Shown in pieces: positions 26,587-34,321 of a stretch of 64,000 bases of DNA; within the stretch, counting starts at the first letter, position 1, and each line of letters starts with the position of its first letter. The DNA comes from Pseudomonas graminis. GTDB lineage: Bacteria > Pseudomonadota > Gammaproteobacteria > Pseudomonadales > Pseudomonadaceae. A model generated the notes under the pieces. That model did no database searches and was not told the DNA's origin. It worked only from the letters and a program-made list of their open reading frames with translations. The DNA is taken from the NCBI RefSeq assembly GCF_013201545.1, contig NZ_CP053746.1, positions 62,001 through 126,000 of the forward strand, read 5' to 3'. A program made the position numbers and the translations under genes.

Positions 26587-27060
26587 ATGAACGCCAACGA
26601 GCCCAACCCCAAGGCTGGCGCTGGCAGTTGCGACGAGCTGCTGCTGGATAACCAGCTGTGCTTCGCCCTGTACTCGACGTCGCTGATGATGACCAAGGTC
26701 TACAAGCCACTGCTCCAGGCACTGAACCTGACCTACCCGCAGTACCTGGCGATGCTGGTGCTGTGGGAGCGCGACGGCCTGACCGTCGGAGAAGTCAGCA
26801 CCCGCTTGCTCACCGATCCCGGCTCGCTGACGCCGCTGCTCAAACGCCTGGAAGCCGAAGGCCTGATCCGCCGGACCCGTAGCAAGGAAGATGAACGGGT
26901 CGTGCTGCTGACCTTGACCGAGCAAGGCAAGGCGCTGCACAAAAAGGCCCAGAGCGTGCCGCAATGCATTCTGGCCGCCAGCGGCATCAACCTTGAACAG
27001 CTCAAGGCCCTGCAGAAAGACCTGCTTGCCCTGCGTGGAAATCTGCAGGAAAGCATCTGA
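26587..27060 (+). CDS. ohrR: MarR-family organic peroxide sensor OhrR (intact copy)
   Basis: 157 residues. The reactive Cys lies in LLLDNQLCFALYS, followed by the MarR winged-helix core (LTYPQYLAMLVLWE, LLTDPGSLTPLLKRLEAEGL, RSKEDERVVLLTLTE). The oxidised Cys releases the DNA and derepresses ohr. In the ancestral Pseudomonas order ohr follows directly; here only an ohr remnant follows, and the intact ohr lies 4.8 kb downstream beyond an inserted island. Confidence 0.93.
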   Translation: MNANEPNPKAGAGSCDELLLDNQLCFALYSTSLMMTKVYKPLLQALNLTYPQYLAMLVLWERDGLTVGEVSTRLLTDPGSLTPLLKRLEAEGLIRRTRSKEDERVVLLTLTEQGKALHKKAQSVPQCILAASGINLEQLKALQKDLLALRGNLQESI

Positions 27061-27129
27061 TCGGCTGTCGTAATCGACAATTCTCAAAAACCTCAAAATT
27101 AAACGTGCACACTAAGCAGTAGCGCAGTA

Positions 27130-27257
27130 CTGCACATCAGTCTGCTGGCTTTGAACAAGCCGAAGCCCAGGCGCCGGTCGATGCAGCCCGCCAAGTGTGC
27201 CCTTACTCCAATGCCACACGCGGCAACGTCGATGTCCGTCTGCACATGACTGTCTGA
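27130..27257 (+). pseudogene. 3' remnant of a second ohr gene
   Basis: 128 bp aligning with the last 129 bp of the intact ohr (32115-32243) at roughly 90% identity by eye, ending GNVDVRLHMTV and a stop. A 1-nt deletion near 27147 breaks the frame. The junction with the preceding ohr-promoter-like sequence (TAGCGCAGTAC) shows that the 5' three quarters of the gene were deleted. Confidence 0.85.
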
Positions 27258-27278
27258 CACTCGCTCACACGCACAGTG

Positions 27279-27313
27279 AAGCCCCTGAACTCGCAAGAGT
27301 CAGGGGCTTTTTG
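27279..27313 (+). terminator. Terminator after the ohr remnant
   Basis: AAGCCCCTGA / TCAGGGGCTTTTT hairpin with an 11-nt loop, 22 bp after the remnant stop codon. Confidence 0.85.
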
Positions 27314-27500
27314 CTGAGTACGAATAGACACTTTCTGCAAGAAATGGACGACGCGCTTTTCATTTCTGTCCTACGTCATCGCAGGCAAGGCGCTTCGCTT
27401 TCCGGCTTTGATCCTGATCATCATTTCTGCCCGACCCGCTCAATCACCCCGCATGGATTGGGACGGCTCTCTCAGAATGATCACGACTCAGGACCTGGGC

Positions 27501-27998
27501 ATGACTACCTCACTCGCTCCGATGTACACCAATGAAGTGACAGGCGACTTTCTTCAGTCGCTCGACACGCCCACCTTCACTTCTGAACAAATGGCTGAAT
27601 TTCACGAAGACGCTGTAGCGGTTATTCGCAGAAACGAAGCCTATTGCCTGGCCCATCCGCCCATCGGCATCTACCGGCTTGCCACTGAAGGCAGCCAGAC
27701 GCGCAACGGCGGCATTGTTCAAAAAACGCAGTCGACTATCACGTGCATCCTGGAGAACGGCGAGCAAGTGCGCTTAGCGCATAAGGGAGACTGCGTTCTT
27801 TATCCGGATGGTTCCACCGCCCAAATCATCACAGGCGCAGGCCACAGCAATGGTCACGTCGCGTTGGTGGGGAGCCGCTTGTGCAACGGCGACGAGATCA
27901 TCAACACGCCACAGCCCCACAGACCGTTCGTAGCCCGCCAGGGCGTCCCTTTGGCTGCCGACTTCCTGCCTGCCGTTGGCAGCGCTAACGCCGAATAA
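27501..27998 (+). CDS. PAAR-like protein of the T6SS effector island
   Basis: 165 residues from the ATG at 27501 (AGGA 7 nt upstream; earlier in-frame ATGs at 27408, 27453 and 27477 lack a ribosome-binding site). After about 60 residues comes a PAAR-type beta pattern: ATEGSQTRNGGIV, then GDCVLYPDGSTAQIITGAG, then NGHVALVGSRLCNGDEI. PAAR proteins cap the VgrG spike and carry cargo in type VI secretion. It stands directly upstream of a PAAR-phospholipase gene (109 bp), so it may be an accessory tip or loading partner. The PAAR assignment is by pattern and moderately sure. Confidence 0.6.
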   Translation: MTTSLAPMYTNEVTGDFLQSLDTPTFTSEQMAEFHEDAVAVIRRNEAYCLAHPPIGIYRLATEGSQTRNGGIVQKTQSTITCILENGEQVRLAHKGDCVLYPDGSTAQIITGAGHSNGHVALVGSRLCNGDEIINTPQPHRPFVARQGVPLAADFLPAVGSANAE

Positions 27999-28106
27999 CA
28001 CCCCACTTGGTTCCATTGCGCGACCTGCCCATCAGGCTTTCGCGTGGATTCCCCACATCTCCACTCTTTCGCATGGACGCGACACCTGAACAGGGACCGA
28101 GCATTG

Positions 28107-29972
28107 ATGGCTACCGGTTATTACATCCGACTGAACGACAAGACCCGCTGTGGCGGATTCGTCATGCAAGCAACCTCCCACATGGTGTTGCACGGCATTG
28201 AACAGTCGCGAGAGGGCGACGCGGTGAGGTGCGGTGTCGACGGTAAAACGTATCGGATCGAAGGCGGAATTTCCCACATGACCAGTGACGGCATTCGCCT
28301 GGCCGGCACCCTGGACAGTGTCAGCGGTTGCCCCTGTAAAGCCCGGTTGGAGGCATCGCTGTTCTATGCCGCCTACGAGAACGAGGAAATTCCGGCGGCA
28401 GTAGCCGGCAGGCCTTTTTCCGCCGCTGGTTACGTGCAAGGTGCTGCCGTTGCAGCTACGCCGACGCCTCTCAACCCACGCCGTCCTGCCGACGCGCAGA
28501 GAGAGCAGGACATCGAAGAAGAGGAAGAAGAAGTCGAGCAGGAGCAACTGATCACTTTGCGCCTCGGCGTGTTCTTTGATGGCACCGGTAACAACCAGGC
28601 CAACAGCGAAACGGTTGCAGGTTGCATGGCGCGGGATGTCGGGCTGGAAAATGAAGCCGAAGACATTCAGAAGTTCTGTGCCGAGTTTGGCTATGGGATT
28701 GACGGGAGTGCGCCAGACAACAGCTTTGGGAATGACACCTCCAATGTGGCGCGGCTTTATGATTTGTACATGGACCATTCCGACGTCTCGATCAAGGCGG
28801 ATGCTGAAGAAGCGGCGCTAAAGGTTTATCTGGAAGGTATTGGGACTGTCAGCGGTGGTGAGGATGATCTTTGGGGACAAGCAACTGGGAGAGGGGAAAA
28901 CGGGGTCGTTGCGCGAGTTGAACAGAGTTCGGCATTGATATTACGTCGCCTAAGAGTATTTAAAGATAACCATCCTGAGATAACGATTAAGCAACTTGAA
29001 ATCGATGTATTTGGGTTCAGCCGTGGAGCCGCTGCAGCTCGTCATTTCGCCAATGACATGCGGAAAGGCGTCGAGAGCTTGCTTGCAAAAGCATTGCCTC
29101 CCAGTGCCTCAGTATTCGTTGAAGGGTTCGGTTGGCGTGTCCAGCATGATGTACATCTGAACTTCATCGGCCTCTTCGATACCGTGCCCGCCATTGTCAC
29201 GCCGTTAATGCTGGATTTCAGTCCCGGCAATGATCGCAACGGGGGACTCAACCTGGGGCTCCCAACGGGTGCCGCCCGCAAAGTAGTGCAGTTGGTAGCG
29301 CGGGATGAGCATCGATTGAATTTCGCCCTGATCCGCACCGAGAACGATATCGCTCTGCCCGGCTCGCACTCGGACATTGGTGGCGGCTACCGCCCTCGTA
29401 TGCGTGAAAGGCTGCTGGTCGCGAAACCGGCAAGTAGCCAGGAACGAAAGACCACGCCTAACGAACAGTCGCTTGCGTTTTCACAATCCGTTCAAAGCGT
29501 CGGTCCTTTGGTCAAACGCTTGGTCGATCAGGGTCTTGAGGTGGATATACATTGCCGGTCCGAAGACGAAGAGCGCACGCAGGAAAATCAAATCCCCCTT
29601 CACAAGCAGGTTTACGTTATGACCACACTTGATCGTGAGGTGGAGGGAGATTTGTCGAAGATTTATCTGCGGGTGATGCGGGAGCTGGCAGTACAGCACG
29701 GCGCCCCGCTCGATGTTATCAACGAGCACGACCAGCGCCTGTCCTTGCCGACTGATCTCGCCACCATTTCAGCGAAGATTCTGGGTTATGCAACAGGCAG
29801 GAGAACAACGCTTGATCTAACCGCCGCTGAAGAGGACTTGTTGTTACTACGCTACATCCACCTTTCAGCCAGCTGGAACGCGGTGAAAGACAGGAATCGA
29901 ACGAGCATCGGACCAATGTTTATCAACCGGCCAACCGATGACTACCAGCGGATCGTTCATGACAATCGGTAA
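28107..29972 (+). CDS. T6SS effector: N-terminal PAAR domain fused to DUF2235 (Tle1-type) phospholipase
   Basis: 621 residues from the ATG at 28107; the frame opens at 28044 without leader character. Residues 1-95 are a PAAR domain (YYIRLNDKTRCGGFV, GDAVRCGVDGKTYRI, SGCPC). An acidic linker (DIEEEEEEVEQEQ) follows. The DUF2235 hydrolase starts with LGVFFDGTGNN (about 152-162), carries the nucleophile S305 in VFGFSRGAAAARHF, and has D423 in PGSHSDIGGGYRP, the Tle1 arrangement. Tle1 enzymes hydrolyse phospholipids of rival cells after T6SS injection. Two DUF2931-type lipoproteins follow, overlapping its stop. Confidence 0.9.
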   Translation: MATGYYIRLNDKTRCGGFVMQATSHMVLHGIEQSREGDAVRCGVDGKTYRIEGGISHMTSDGIRLAGTLDSVSGCPCKARLEASLFYAAYENEEIPAAVAGRPFSAAGYVQGAAVAATPTPLNPRRPADAQREQDIEEEEEEVEQEQLITLRLGVFFDGTGNNQANSETVAGCMARDVGLENEAEDIQKFCAEFGYGIDGSAPDNSFGNDTSNVARLYDLYMDHSDVSIKADAEEAALKVYLEGIGTVSGGEDDLWGQATGRGENGVVARVEQSSALILRRLRVFKDNHPEITIKQLEIDVFGFSRGAAAARHFANDMRKGVESLLAKALPPSASVFVEGFGWRVQHDVHLNFIGLFDTVPAIVTPLMLDFSPGNDRNGGLNLGLPTGAARKVVQLVARDEHRLNFALIRTENDIALPGSHSDIGGGYRPRMRERLLVAKPASSQERKTTPNEQSLAFSQSVQSVGPLVKRLVDQGLEVDIHCRSEDEERTQENQIPLHKQVYVMTTLDREVEGDLSKIYLRVMRELAVQHGAPLDVINEHDQRLSLPTDLATISAKILGYATGRRTTLDLTAAEEDLLLLRYIHLSASWNAVKDRNRTSIGPMFINRPTDDYQRIVHDNR

Positions 29973-30627
29973 GTTCAAAGCGCAGCTTGGATGCGTTTTG
30001 GGTCTGATCTTCAGCGGGTGCAGCACAATTAATGACGACGTAGAACTTCCTTACGACTCTTGGCGATTGGGCTTCTTTGCTCCCAACTATATGGAGGTCT
30101 GGATCGAAACCGCTGACGCTGTGGATATCAACGACAGATGGTTCAAGCGGGCAATGAGTGGCGTAGCAGCCGTGCAGACTCCTCCTAATTTAACGGGCAG
30201 TCCGAAGGGCTGGCCAAAACATCCGGGAGCAGGCGCTGGAAGACAAGTCTTGGGTGCTAATCTTCCTCGCTTTATATACGTGCGTTGGCAATCTCTGGCC
30301 GAACCGAAGACCTATCAAGCCTACATAGAAATACCTGAGCGCATTCGCAAAGCCATGCTGAAAGGTGAGCGCGCATATTGCAGGGCAGATAACAAATGGA
30401 TCAACGATTATAGAGACCTGATTACGGTGGGCTTGGCTCCGGGAGGCGTGACTAAGACCTGGATTCAGGGAGGCTGTCTAAATGCAATTGAAGTCAGCCG
30501 CGTGCAAGGTCGAATAGTCGAGAAAGGTCCTCATGAAGGCCATTCAAAAGGCCTTTACTACCGCCCTCCCAATGAGGCATCGCAGGCCTACATCGACAAG
30601 TTCGGCATCCCTTATGACTCTTGGTGA
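29959..30627 (+). CDS. DUF2931-type immunity lipoprotein, copy 1
   Basis: 222 residues from the ATG at 29959, overlapping the effector stop by 14 nt (an in-frame ATG also lies at 29938). The signal peptide ends in lipobox FSGC (LGLIFSGCSTIN), giving a periplasmic lipoprotein. The mature part has VELPYDSWRLGFFAPNYMEV, IYVRWQSLAEPKTYQAYIEI and the C-terminal FGIPYDSW. Periplasmic lipoproteins of this family neutralise Tle phospholipases. It is very similar to the next gene. Confidence 0.85.
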   Translation: MTIGKFKAQLGCVLGLIFSGCSTINDDVELPYDSWRLGFFAPNYMEVWIETADAVDINDRWFKRAMSGVAAVQTPPNLTGSPKGWPKHPGAGAGRQVLGANLPRFIYVRWQSLAEPKTYQAYIEIPERIRKAMLKGERAYCRADNKWINDYRDLITVGLAPGGVTKTWIQGGCLNAIEVSRVQGRIVEKGPHEGHSKGLYYRPPNEASQAYIDKFGIPYDSW

Positions 30628-31303
30628 AGGCCGATCAAAAAACATCAACGTCCTGCTCGGATGCGTTTTGAGCCTGATTCTGAGCGGATGCAGCAGCGCT
30701 AATGACTATGGCGTAGAGCTGCCTTACGACGCATGGCGACTGGGCTTCTTTGCTCCCAACTACATGGAAGTCTGGATTGAGACAGCAAACGTCGTCGATG
30801 TGAAAGGCCGATTATTTAGGCGTGCAATGAGCGGCGTGGCGGCGGTTCAGACTCCCCCTAACCTCAAGGGAACCCCGAGAGGGTGGCCTAAACGTCCAGG
30901 GGACGGAGCAGGCAAGCACGTCTGGCGAGCAGAGGTTCCTAGACTGATCTACGTACGTTGGCAGTCTTTGGCCGAACCACAGACCTACGAGGCCTACATT
31001 GAAATTCCTGAATCAACTCGTCATGCAATGTTGGAGGTCAAAGAAAAAACGTACTGCAGAGGAACCAAAGACTGGATCACCGACCACCGTGAGCTGCTGG
31101 TAATCGGGCTCGCTCCGGGCGGCATTGCTAAAACCTGGATAAGAGGCGCTTGCCTGGACCCGATTGAAGTAAGCCGCGTACAAGGTCGGATAGTCGAGAA
31201 AGGCCCTCATGAAGGCCATTCAAACGGCCTTTACTATCGTCCTCCCAATGCGGCATCGCAGGCCTACATCGACACCTTCGGCATCCCTTACGACTCTTGG
31301 TGA
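30614..31303 (+). CDS. DUF2931-type immunity lipoprotein, copy 2
   Basis: 229 residues from the ATG at 30614, overlapping copy 1 by 14 nt exactly as copy 1 overlaps the effector. Lipobox LSGC (LSLILSGCSSAN). Nearly every block of copy 1 recurs (ELPYDAWRLGFFAPNYMEVW, AMSGVAAVQTPPNL, RVQGRIVEKGPHEGHS), with long identical nucleotide stretches, so it is a recent tandem duplicate. It may protect against the local effector or a variant from rivals. Confidence 0.85.
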   Translation: MTLGEGRSKNINVLLGCVLSLILSGCSSANDYGVELPYDAWRLGFFAPNYMEVWIETANVVDVKGRLFRRAMSGVAAVQTPPNLKGTPRGWPKRPGDGAGKHVWRAEVPRLIYVRWQSLAEPQTYEAYIEIPESTRHAMLEVKEKTYCRGTKDWITDHRELLVIGLAPGGIAKTWIRGACLDPIEVSRVQGRIVEKGPHEGHSNGLYYRPPNAASQAYIDTFGIPYDSW

Positions 31304-31416
31304 AGTCCGATCAAAAAACATCAACGTCCTGTTCGTATGCGTATCGAACCTGATTCTGAGCGGATGCAGCAGCGATAGCGACTACGGGGTAGAGCTACCG
31401 TATGACGCGTGGCGAC
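31290..31416 (+). pseudogene. Truncated third immunity lipoprotein fragment
   Basis: Repeats the first 40 or so codons of copies 1 and 2 (NVLFVCVSNLILSGCSS, VELPYDAWR), but the ATG position reads ACG and the frame is cut at about 31416, where ohrR sequence begins. It is the left half of a chimeric junction. Confidence 0.85.
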
Positions 31417-31418
31417 CA

Positions 31419-31656
31419 GGCTCGCTGACGCCGCTGCTCAAACGGCTGGAAGCTGAAGGCCTGATCCGCCGCACCCGCAAAGGAAGATGGACGTGTCGTG
31501 CTGCTGACCCTGACCGAGCAAGGCAAGGCCCTGCACACCAAGGCGCAGAGCGTTCCGCAATGCATTCTGGCCGCCAGCGGCATCAACCTTGAGCAGCTCA
31601 AGTCAATGCAGAAAGACCTGCTTGCCCTGCGTGGAAATCTGCTCGAGAGCCTCTGA
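31419..31656 (+). pseudogene. 3' remnant of a second ohrR gene
   Basis: Aligns with the second half of the intact ohrR (26821-27060) from GSLTPLLKRLEAEGLIRRTR to the stop, at about 90% identity, with a net 2-nt deletion near 31483 that shifts the frame. It has no start of its own and is joined directly to the immunity-gene fragment. Non-functional as MarR. Confidence 0.85.
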
Positions 31657-31823
31657 TCAGCCCCCCAAAATCGACTCTTTTGAAAAATCCCGAAAATTTA
31701 TCTTGCGCACTAAACATTAGCGCAGTACATTCCATCTCACTTGCTTAGCGCACAAGACTTTAGCGCCAAGCAGACCCTGGTTCAGTTATCAACATTCAAC
31801 CCATCAGCACGTGAGGAATTACC
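31657..31823 (+). promoter_or_regulatory. ohr promoter region with repeated TTAGCGC boxes
   Basis: 167 bp between the ohrR remnant and ohr. TTAGCGC occurs at 31717-31723, 31745-31751 and 31760-31766, and TGCGC-AC-TAA faces the first one as an imperfect palindrome. The counterpart after the intact ohrR (27069-27130) keeps TAGCGCAGTAC. Likely OhrR operator and promoter; the exact site is inferred. Confidence 0.5.
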
Positions 31824-32243
31824 ATGCAAGCTCTCTACACTGCAGTCGCAACCGCAACCGGTGGCCGTGATGGCCGCGCTGTTTCCGACAACAAAATTCT
31901 CGACGTCAAACTGGCCACCCCAAAAGAACTGGGCGGCGCTGGCGGCGAAGCCACCAACCCAGAGCAACTGTTTGCTGCCGGCTACTCGGCCTGCTTCATC
32001 GGCGCACTGAAATTCGTCGCTGGCCAGAGCAAGAAAACCATCCCGGCTGACGCGTCGATCACTGCCCACGTCGGCATTGGCCAGATCCCTGGCGGTTTCG
32101 GTCTGGACATCGACCTGCACATCAGCCTGCCGGGCCTTGAACAAGCCGAAGCTCAGGCGCTGGTCGATGCGGCCCACCAGGTCTGCCCTTACTCCAACGC
32201 CACACGCGGCAACGTCGATGTCCGTCTGCACGTGACTGTGTAA
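31824..32243 (+). CDS. ohr: Organic hydroperoxide resistance protein Ohr (intact copy)
   Basis: 139 residues. Ohr/OsmC fold with the catalytic pair in GYSACFIGAL and VCPYSNATRGN, and a conserved Arg in the N-terminal part (GGRDGRAVS). It is a lipoyl-dependent peroxidase for fatty-acid and organic hydroperoxides. GAGGAATTACC precedes the ATG. It lies upstream of efp and earP as in P. aeruginosa, so this is the native copy; its regulator ohrR is 4.8 kb away across the inserted island. Confidence 0.96.
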   Translation: MQALYTAVATATGGRDGRAVSDNKILDVKLATPKELGGAGGEATNPEQLFAAGYSACFIGALKFVAGQSKKTIPADASITAHVGIGQIPGGFGLDIDLHISLPGLEQAEAQALVDAAHQVCPYSNATRGNVDVRLHVTV

Positions 32244-32294
32244 AGGCTCGCCACAAGACCTCGTCCCCAACCCTCGTTTGACCGGGAGAAGAAC

Positions 32295-33314
32295 ATGAAC
32301 ACGTTTGGCAAGATTGTGGCTGGCTCGCTCCTCGCACTGTCCATCGGCAACGCTTTCGCGGCGACCGATACGGGCGTCGAGCACAACACGCAGGCGTTTC
32401 TGGACGCGCTGAATTCCGGAAGCGGCAAGCCGATCGAACAGCTTTCGCCCAAGGATGCCCGTGCGGTGCTGACCGGCGCCCAGGCCGGGGTCAAGCTGAC
32501 CCTGCCCAAGGCCGATGTTAGCCAGAAGACCATTTCGGTGGACGGCCAGAACATCAGCCTGACGATCGTTCGTCCGGCCGGCGTCAAAGGCACCTTGCCG
32601 GTGTTCATGTACTTCCACGGCGGCGGCTGGGTGCTCGGCGATTACCCGACCCACGAACGTCTGGTGCGGGATCTGGTAGAGGGTTCGGGCGCAGTGGCGG
32701 TGTTCGTCAACTACACGCCTTCCCCTGAAGCGCACTACCCGACGGCGATCAACCAGGCCTATGCGGCGACCAAATGGGTCGCCGAGCATGGCAAGGAAAT
32801 CAACGTCGACGGCAAGCGTCTGGCGGTGGCGGGCAACAGCGTCGGCGGCAACATGGCGGCGGTCGTCAGCCTGATGGCCAAAGACAAAGGTACCCCGGCC
32901 ATCCGTTACCAGGTGCTGTTGTGGCCGGTGACCGATGCCAACTTCGATACCGGTTCGTACGATCAGTTTGCCGAGGGTCACTTCCTCACCCGCAACATGA
33001 TGAAGTGGTTCTGGGACAACTACACCACCGACCCGAAACAGCGCGCGGAGATCTATGCCTCACCGCTGCGGGCCACGACCGATCAGTTGAAAGGTCTGCC
33101 GCCTGCCCTCGTGCAAACGGCAGGTGCCGACGTGCTGCGCGACGAAGGTGAAGCCTATGCTCGCAAGCTCGACCAGGCCGGTGTGCCGGTCACGGCGGTT
33201 CGCTACAACGGCATGATCCACGATTACGGGCTGTTGAACGTGGTCAGCCAAGTGCCGGAAGTGCGCTCGGCGATGCTGCAGGCTTCGCAAGAGCTGAAAG
33301 TACATTTGAAGTAA
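32295..33314 (+). CDS. Exported alpha/beta-hydrolase (HSL-family esterase)
   Basis: 339 residues with a signal peptide (MNTFGKIVAGSLLALSIG, cleavage at AFA-A). Hormone-sensitive-lipase motifs: oxyanion HGGGW, nucleophile elbow GNSVGGN, Asp in QTAGADVLRDEG, His in MIHDYGLLN. A periplasmic or secreted carboxylesterase of unknown substrate. It follows ohr by 51 bp on the same strand and may share its transcript. Confidence 0.9.
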   Translation: MNTFGKIVAGSLLALSIGNAFAATDTGVEHNTQAFLDALNSGSGKPIEQLSPKDARAVLTGAQAGVKLTLPKADVSQKTISVDGQNISLTIVRPAGVKGTLPVFMYFHGGGWVLGDYPTHERLVRDLVEGSGAVAVFVNYTPSPEAHYPTAINQAYAATKWVAEHGKEINVDGKRLAVAGNSVGGNMAAVVSLMAKDKGTPAIRYQVLLWPVTDANFDTGSYDQFAEGHFLTRNMMKWFWDNYTTDPKQRAEIYASPLRATTDQLKGLPPALVQTAGADVLRDEGEAYARKLDQAGVPVTAVRYNGMIHDYGLLNVVSQVPEVRSAMLQASQELKVHLK

Positions 33315-33327
33315 AGGCAGTATAAAA

Positions 33328-33359
33328 AAACGGGTCGATCAGCAATGGTCGACCCGTTT
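33328..33359. terminator. Terminator-like hairpin after the esterase gene
   Basis: AAACGGGTCGA and TCGACCCGTTT arms around a 10-nt loop, 13 bp after the stop. The U-run is short on the plus strand and long on the minus strand. Confidence 0.65.
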
Positions 33360-33415
33360 GCATTGCTGGATTCCGTCGTTCATAACCCGCACTGTTGCGC
33401 AGCACACGCAGTCCC

Positions 33416-33507
33416 TGTGGGAGTGAGCTTGCTCACGTAGACATATTTCCAGCCGCTGAAGATTTGGCGGATGTACCGGTCTATTCGCGAGCAAGCTCGC
33501 TCCCACA
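33416..33507. repeat. REP family B inverted pair
   Basis: TGTGGGAGTGAGCTTGCTCAC at 33416 faces GCGAGCAAGCTCGCTCCCACA ending 33507, in the 350-bp gap between the esterase and efp. The gap otherwise holds only the two terminators. Confidence 0.9.
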
Positions 33508-33594
33508 GCGCTTTGTCGACAGCTGCATCTGCGGCGGCGACACCTACTCCTACAGGGTCAGCGTGTGTTGGAACTTCCCGTTCACGCACCCACA

Positions 33595-33625
33595 AAAAAG
33601 CCCGACTCAATGGTCGGGCTTTTTC
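33595..33625 (-). terminator. efp terminator
   Basis: AAAAAGCCCGA / TCGGGCTTTTT hairpin with an 8-nt loop, 40 bp downstream of efp on its strand, with a clear U-tract. Confidence 0.85.
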
Positions 33626-33664
33626 GTGTCCGGCATTACATCTCCGGCATTACAAGAGCAGTGC

Positions 33665-34234
33665 TTATTTAGCACGGCCTTTGTAAGAACCGCCGTCGCG
33701 GGTGTCGATTTCGATCTTGTCACCGATTTCGATGAAGTCAGCCACCTGCAGCTCGGTGCCGTTGGCCAGCTTGGCCGGCTTCATGACTTTGCCCGACGTG
33801 TCGCCACGAGCCGAACCTTCGGTGTAGTCAACGGTGCGCACGATGGTGGTCGGCAGCTCTACGGAAACCAGACGCTCTTCAAAGAAGATCGCTTCGCAGA
33901 CGTCGGTCATGCCTTCTTCAACGAACGGCAGAACGGCTTCGATGTCTTCGGCGTTCAGCTCGTACATGGTGTAGTCAGTGGTGTCCATGAACGTGTAAGT
34001 GTCGCCGCTGATGAAAGACAGCGTGGCTTCTTTACGGTCCAGGATCACGTCGTCCAGCTTGTCATCTGCGCTGTAGACGATTTCAGTCTTGTAGCCGGTC
34101 AGCAGGTTTTTCAGCTTGGTCTTCATGATCGCGCTGTTACGGCCCGACTTGGTGAATTCAGCTTTCTGAACCAGCCAAGGATCGTTTTCCAGCTTGATCA
34201 CGGTACCGGGTTTAAGCTCTTTACCAGTTTTCAT
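33665..34234 (-). CDS. efp: Translation elongation factor P
   Basis: 189 residues, three beta domains. The modified loop reads [11 protein letters not shown] with Arg at position 32, the arginine type that is rhamnosylated by EarP, rather than the lysyl type. It relieves ribosome stalling at polyproline. It is 87 bp downstream of earP on the same strand, with a long perfect hairpin between them. Confidence 0.97.
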   Translation of the reverse strand: MKTGKELKPGTVIKLENDPWLVQKAEFTKSGRNSAIMKTKLKNLLTGYKTEIVYSADDKLDDVILDRKEATLSFISGDTYTFMDTTDYTMYELNAEDIEAVLPFVEEGMTDVCEAIFFEERLVSVELPTTIVRTVDYTEGSARGDTSGKVMKPAKLANGTELQVADFIEIGDKIEIDTRDGGSYKGRAK

Positions 34235-34267
34235 TACGAGTATCCGAATTTGGATGAAAGATCTTTC

Positions 34268-34306
34268 TAAGCCCTGTACGAAAAGCCACTTTTCGTACAG
34301 GGCTTA
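34268..34306. other. Perfect 18-bp hairpin between earP and efp
   Basis: TAAGCCCTGTACGAAAAG, a CCA loop, and its exact complement. There is no U-run on either strand immediately after it. Adjacent to it is a GAAAGATCTTTC palindrome (34257-34268). It could be a processing site, a partial terminator or a regulator site. Confidence 0.8.
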
Positions 34307-34321
34307 ATACAAGGCCGCGTA

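Noticed and set aside
31209..31592. 127-codon chimeric open frame across the immunity-ohrR junction
   Set aside because: No start codon at the lipoprotein position and a frameshift in the ohrR part. Treated as two pseudogene fragments.
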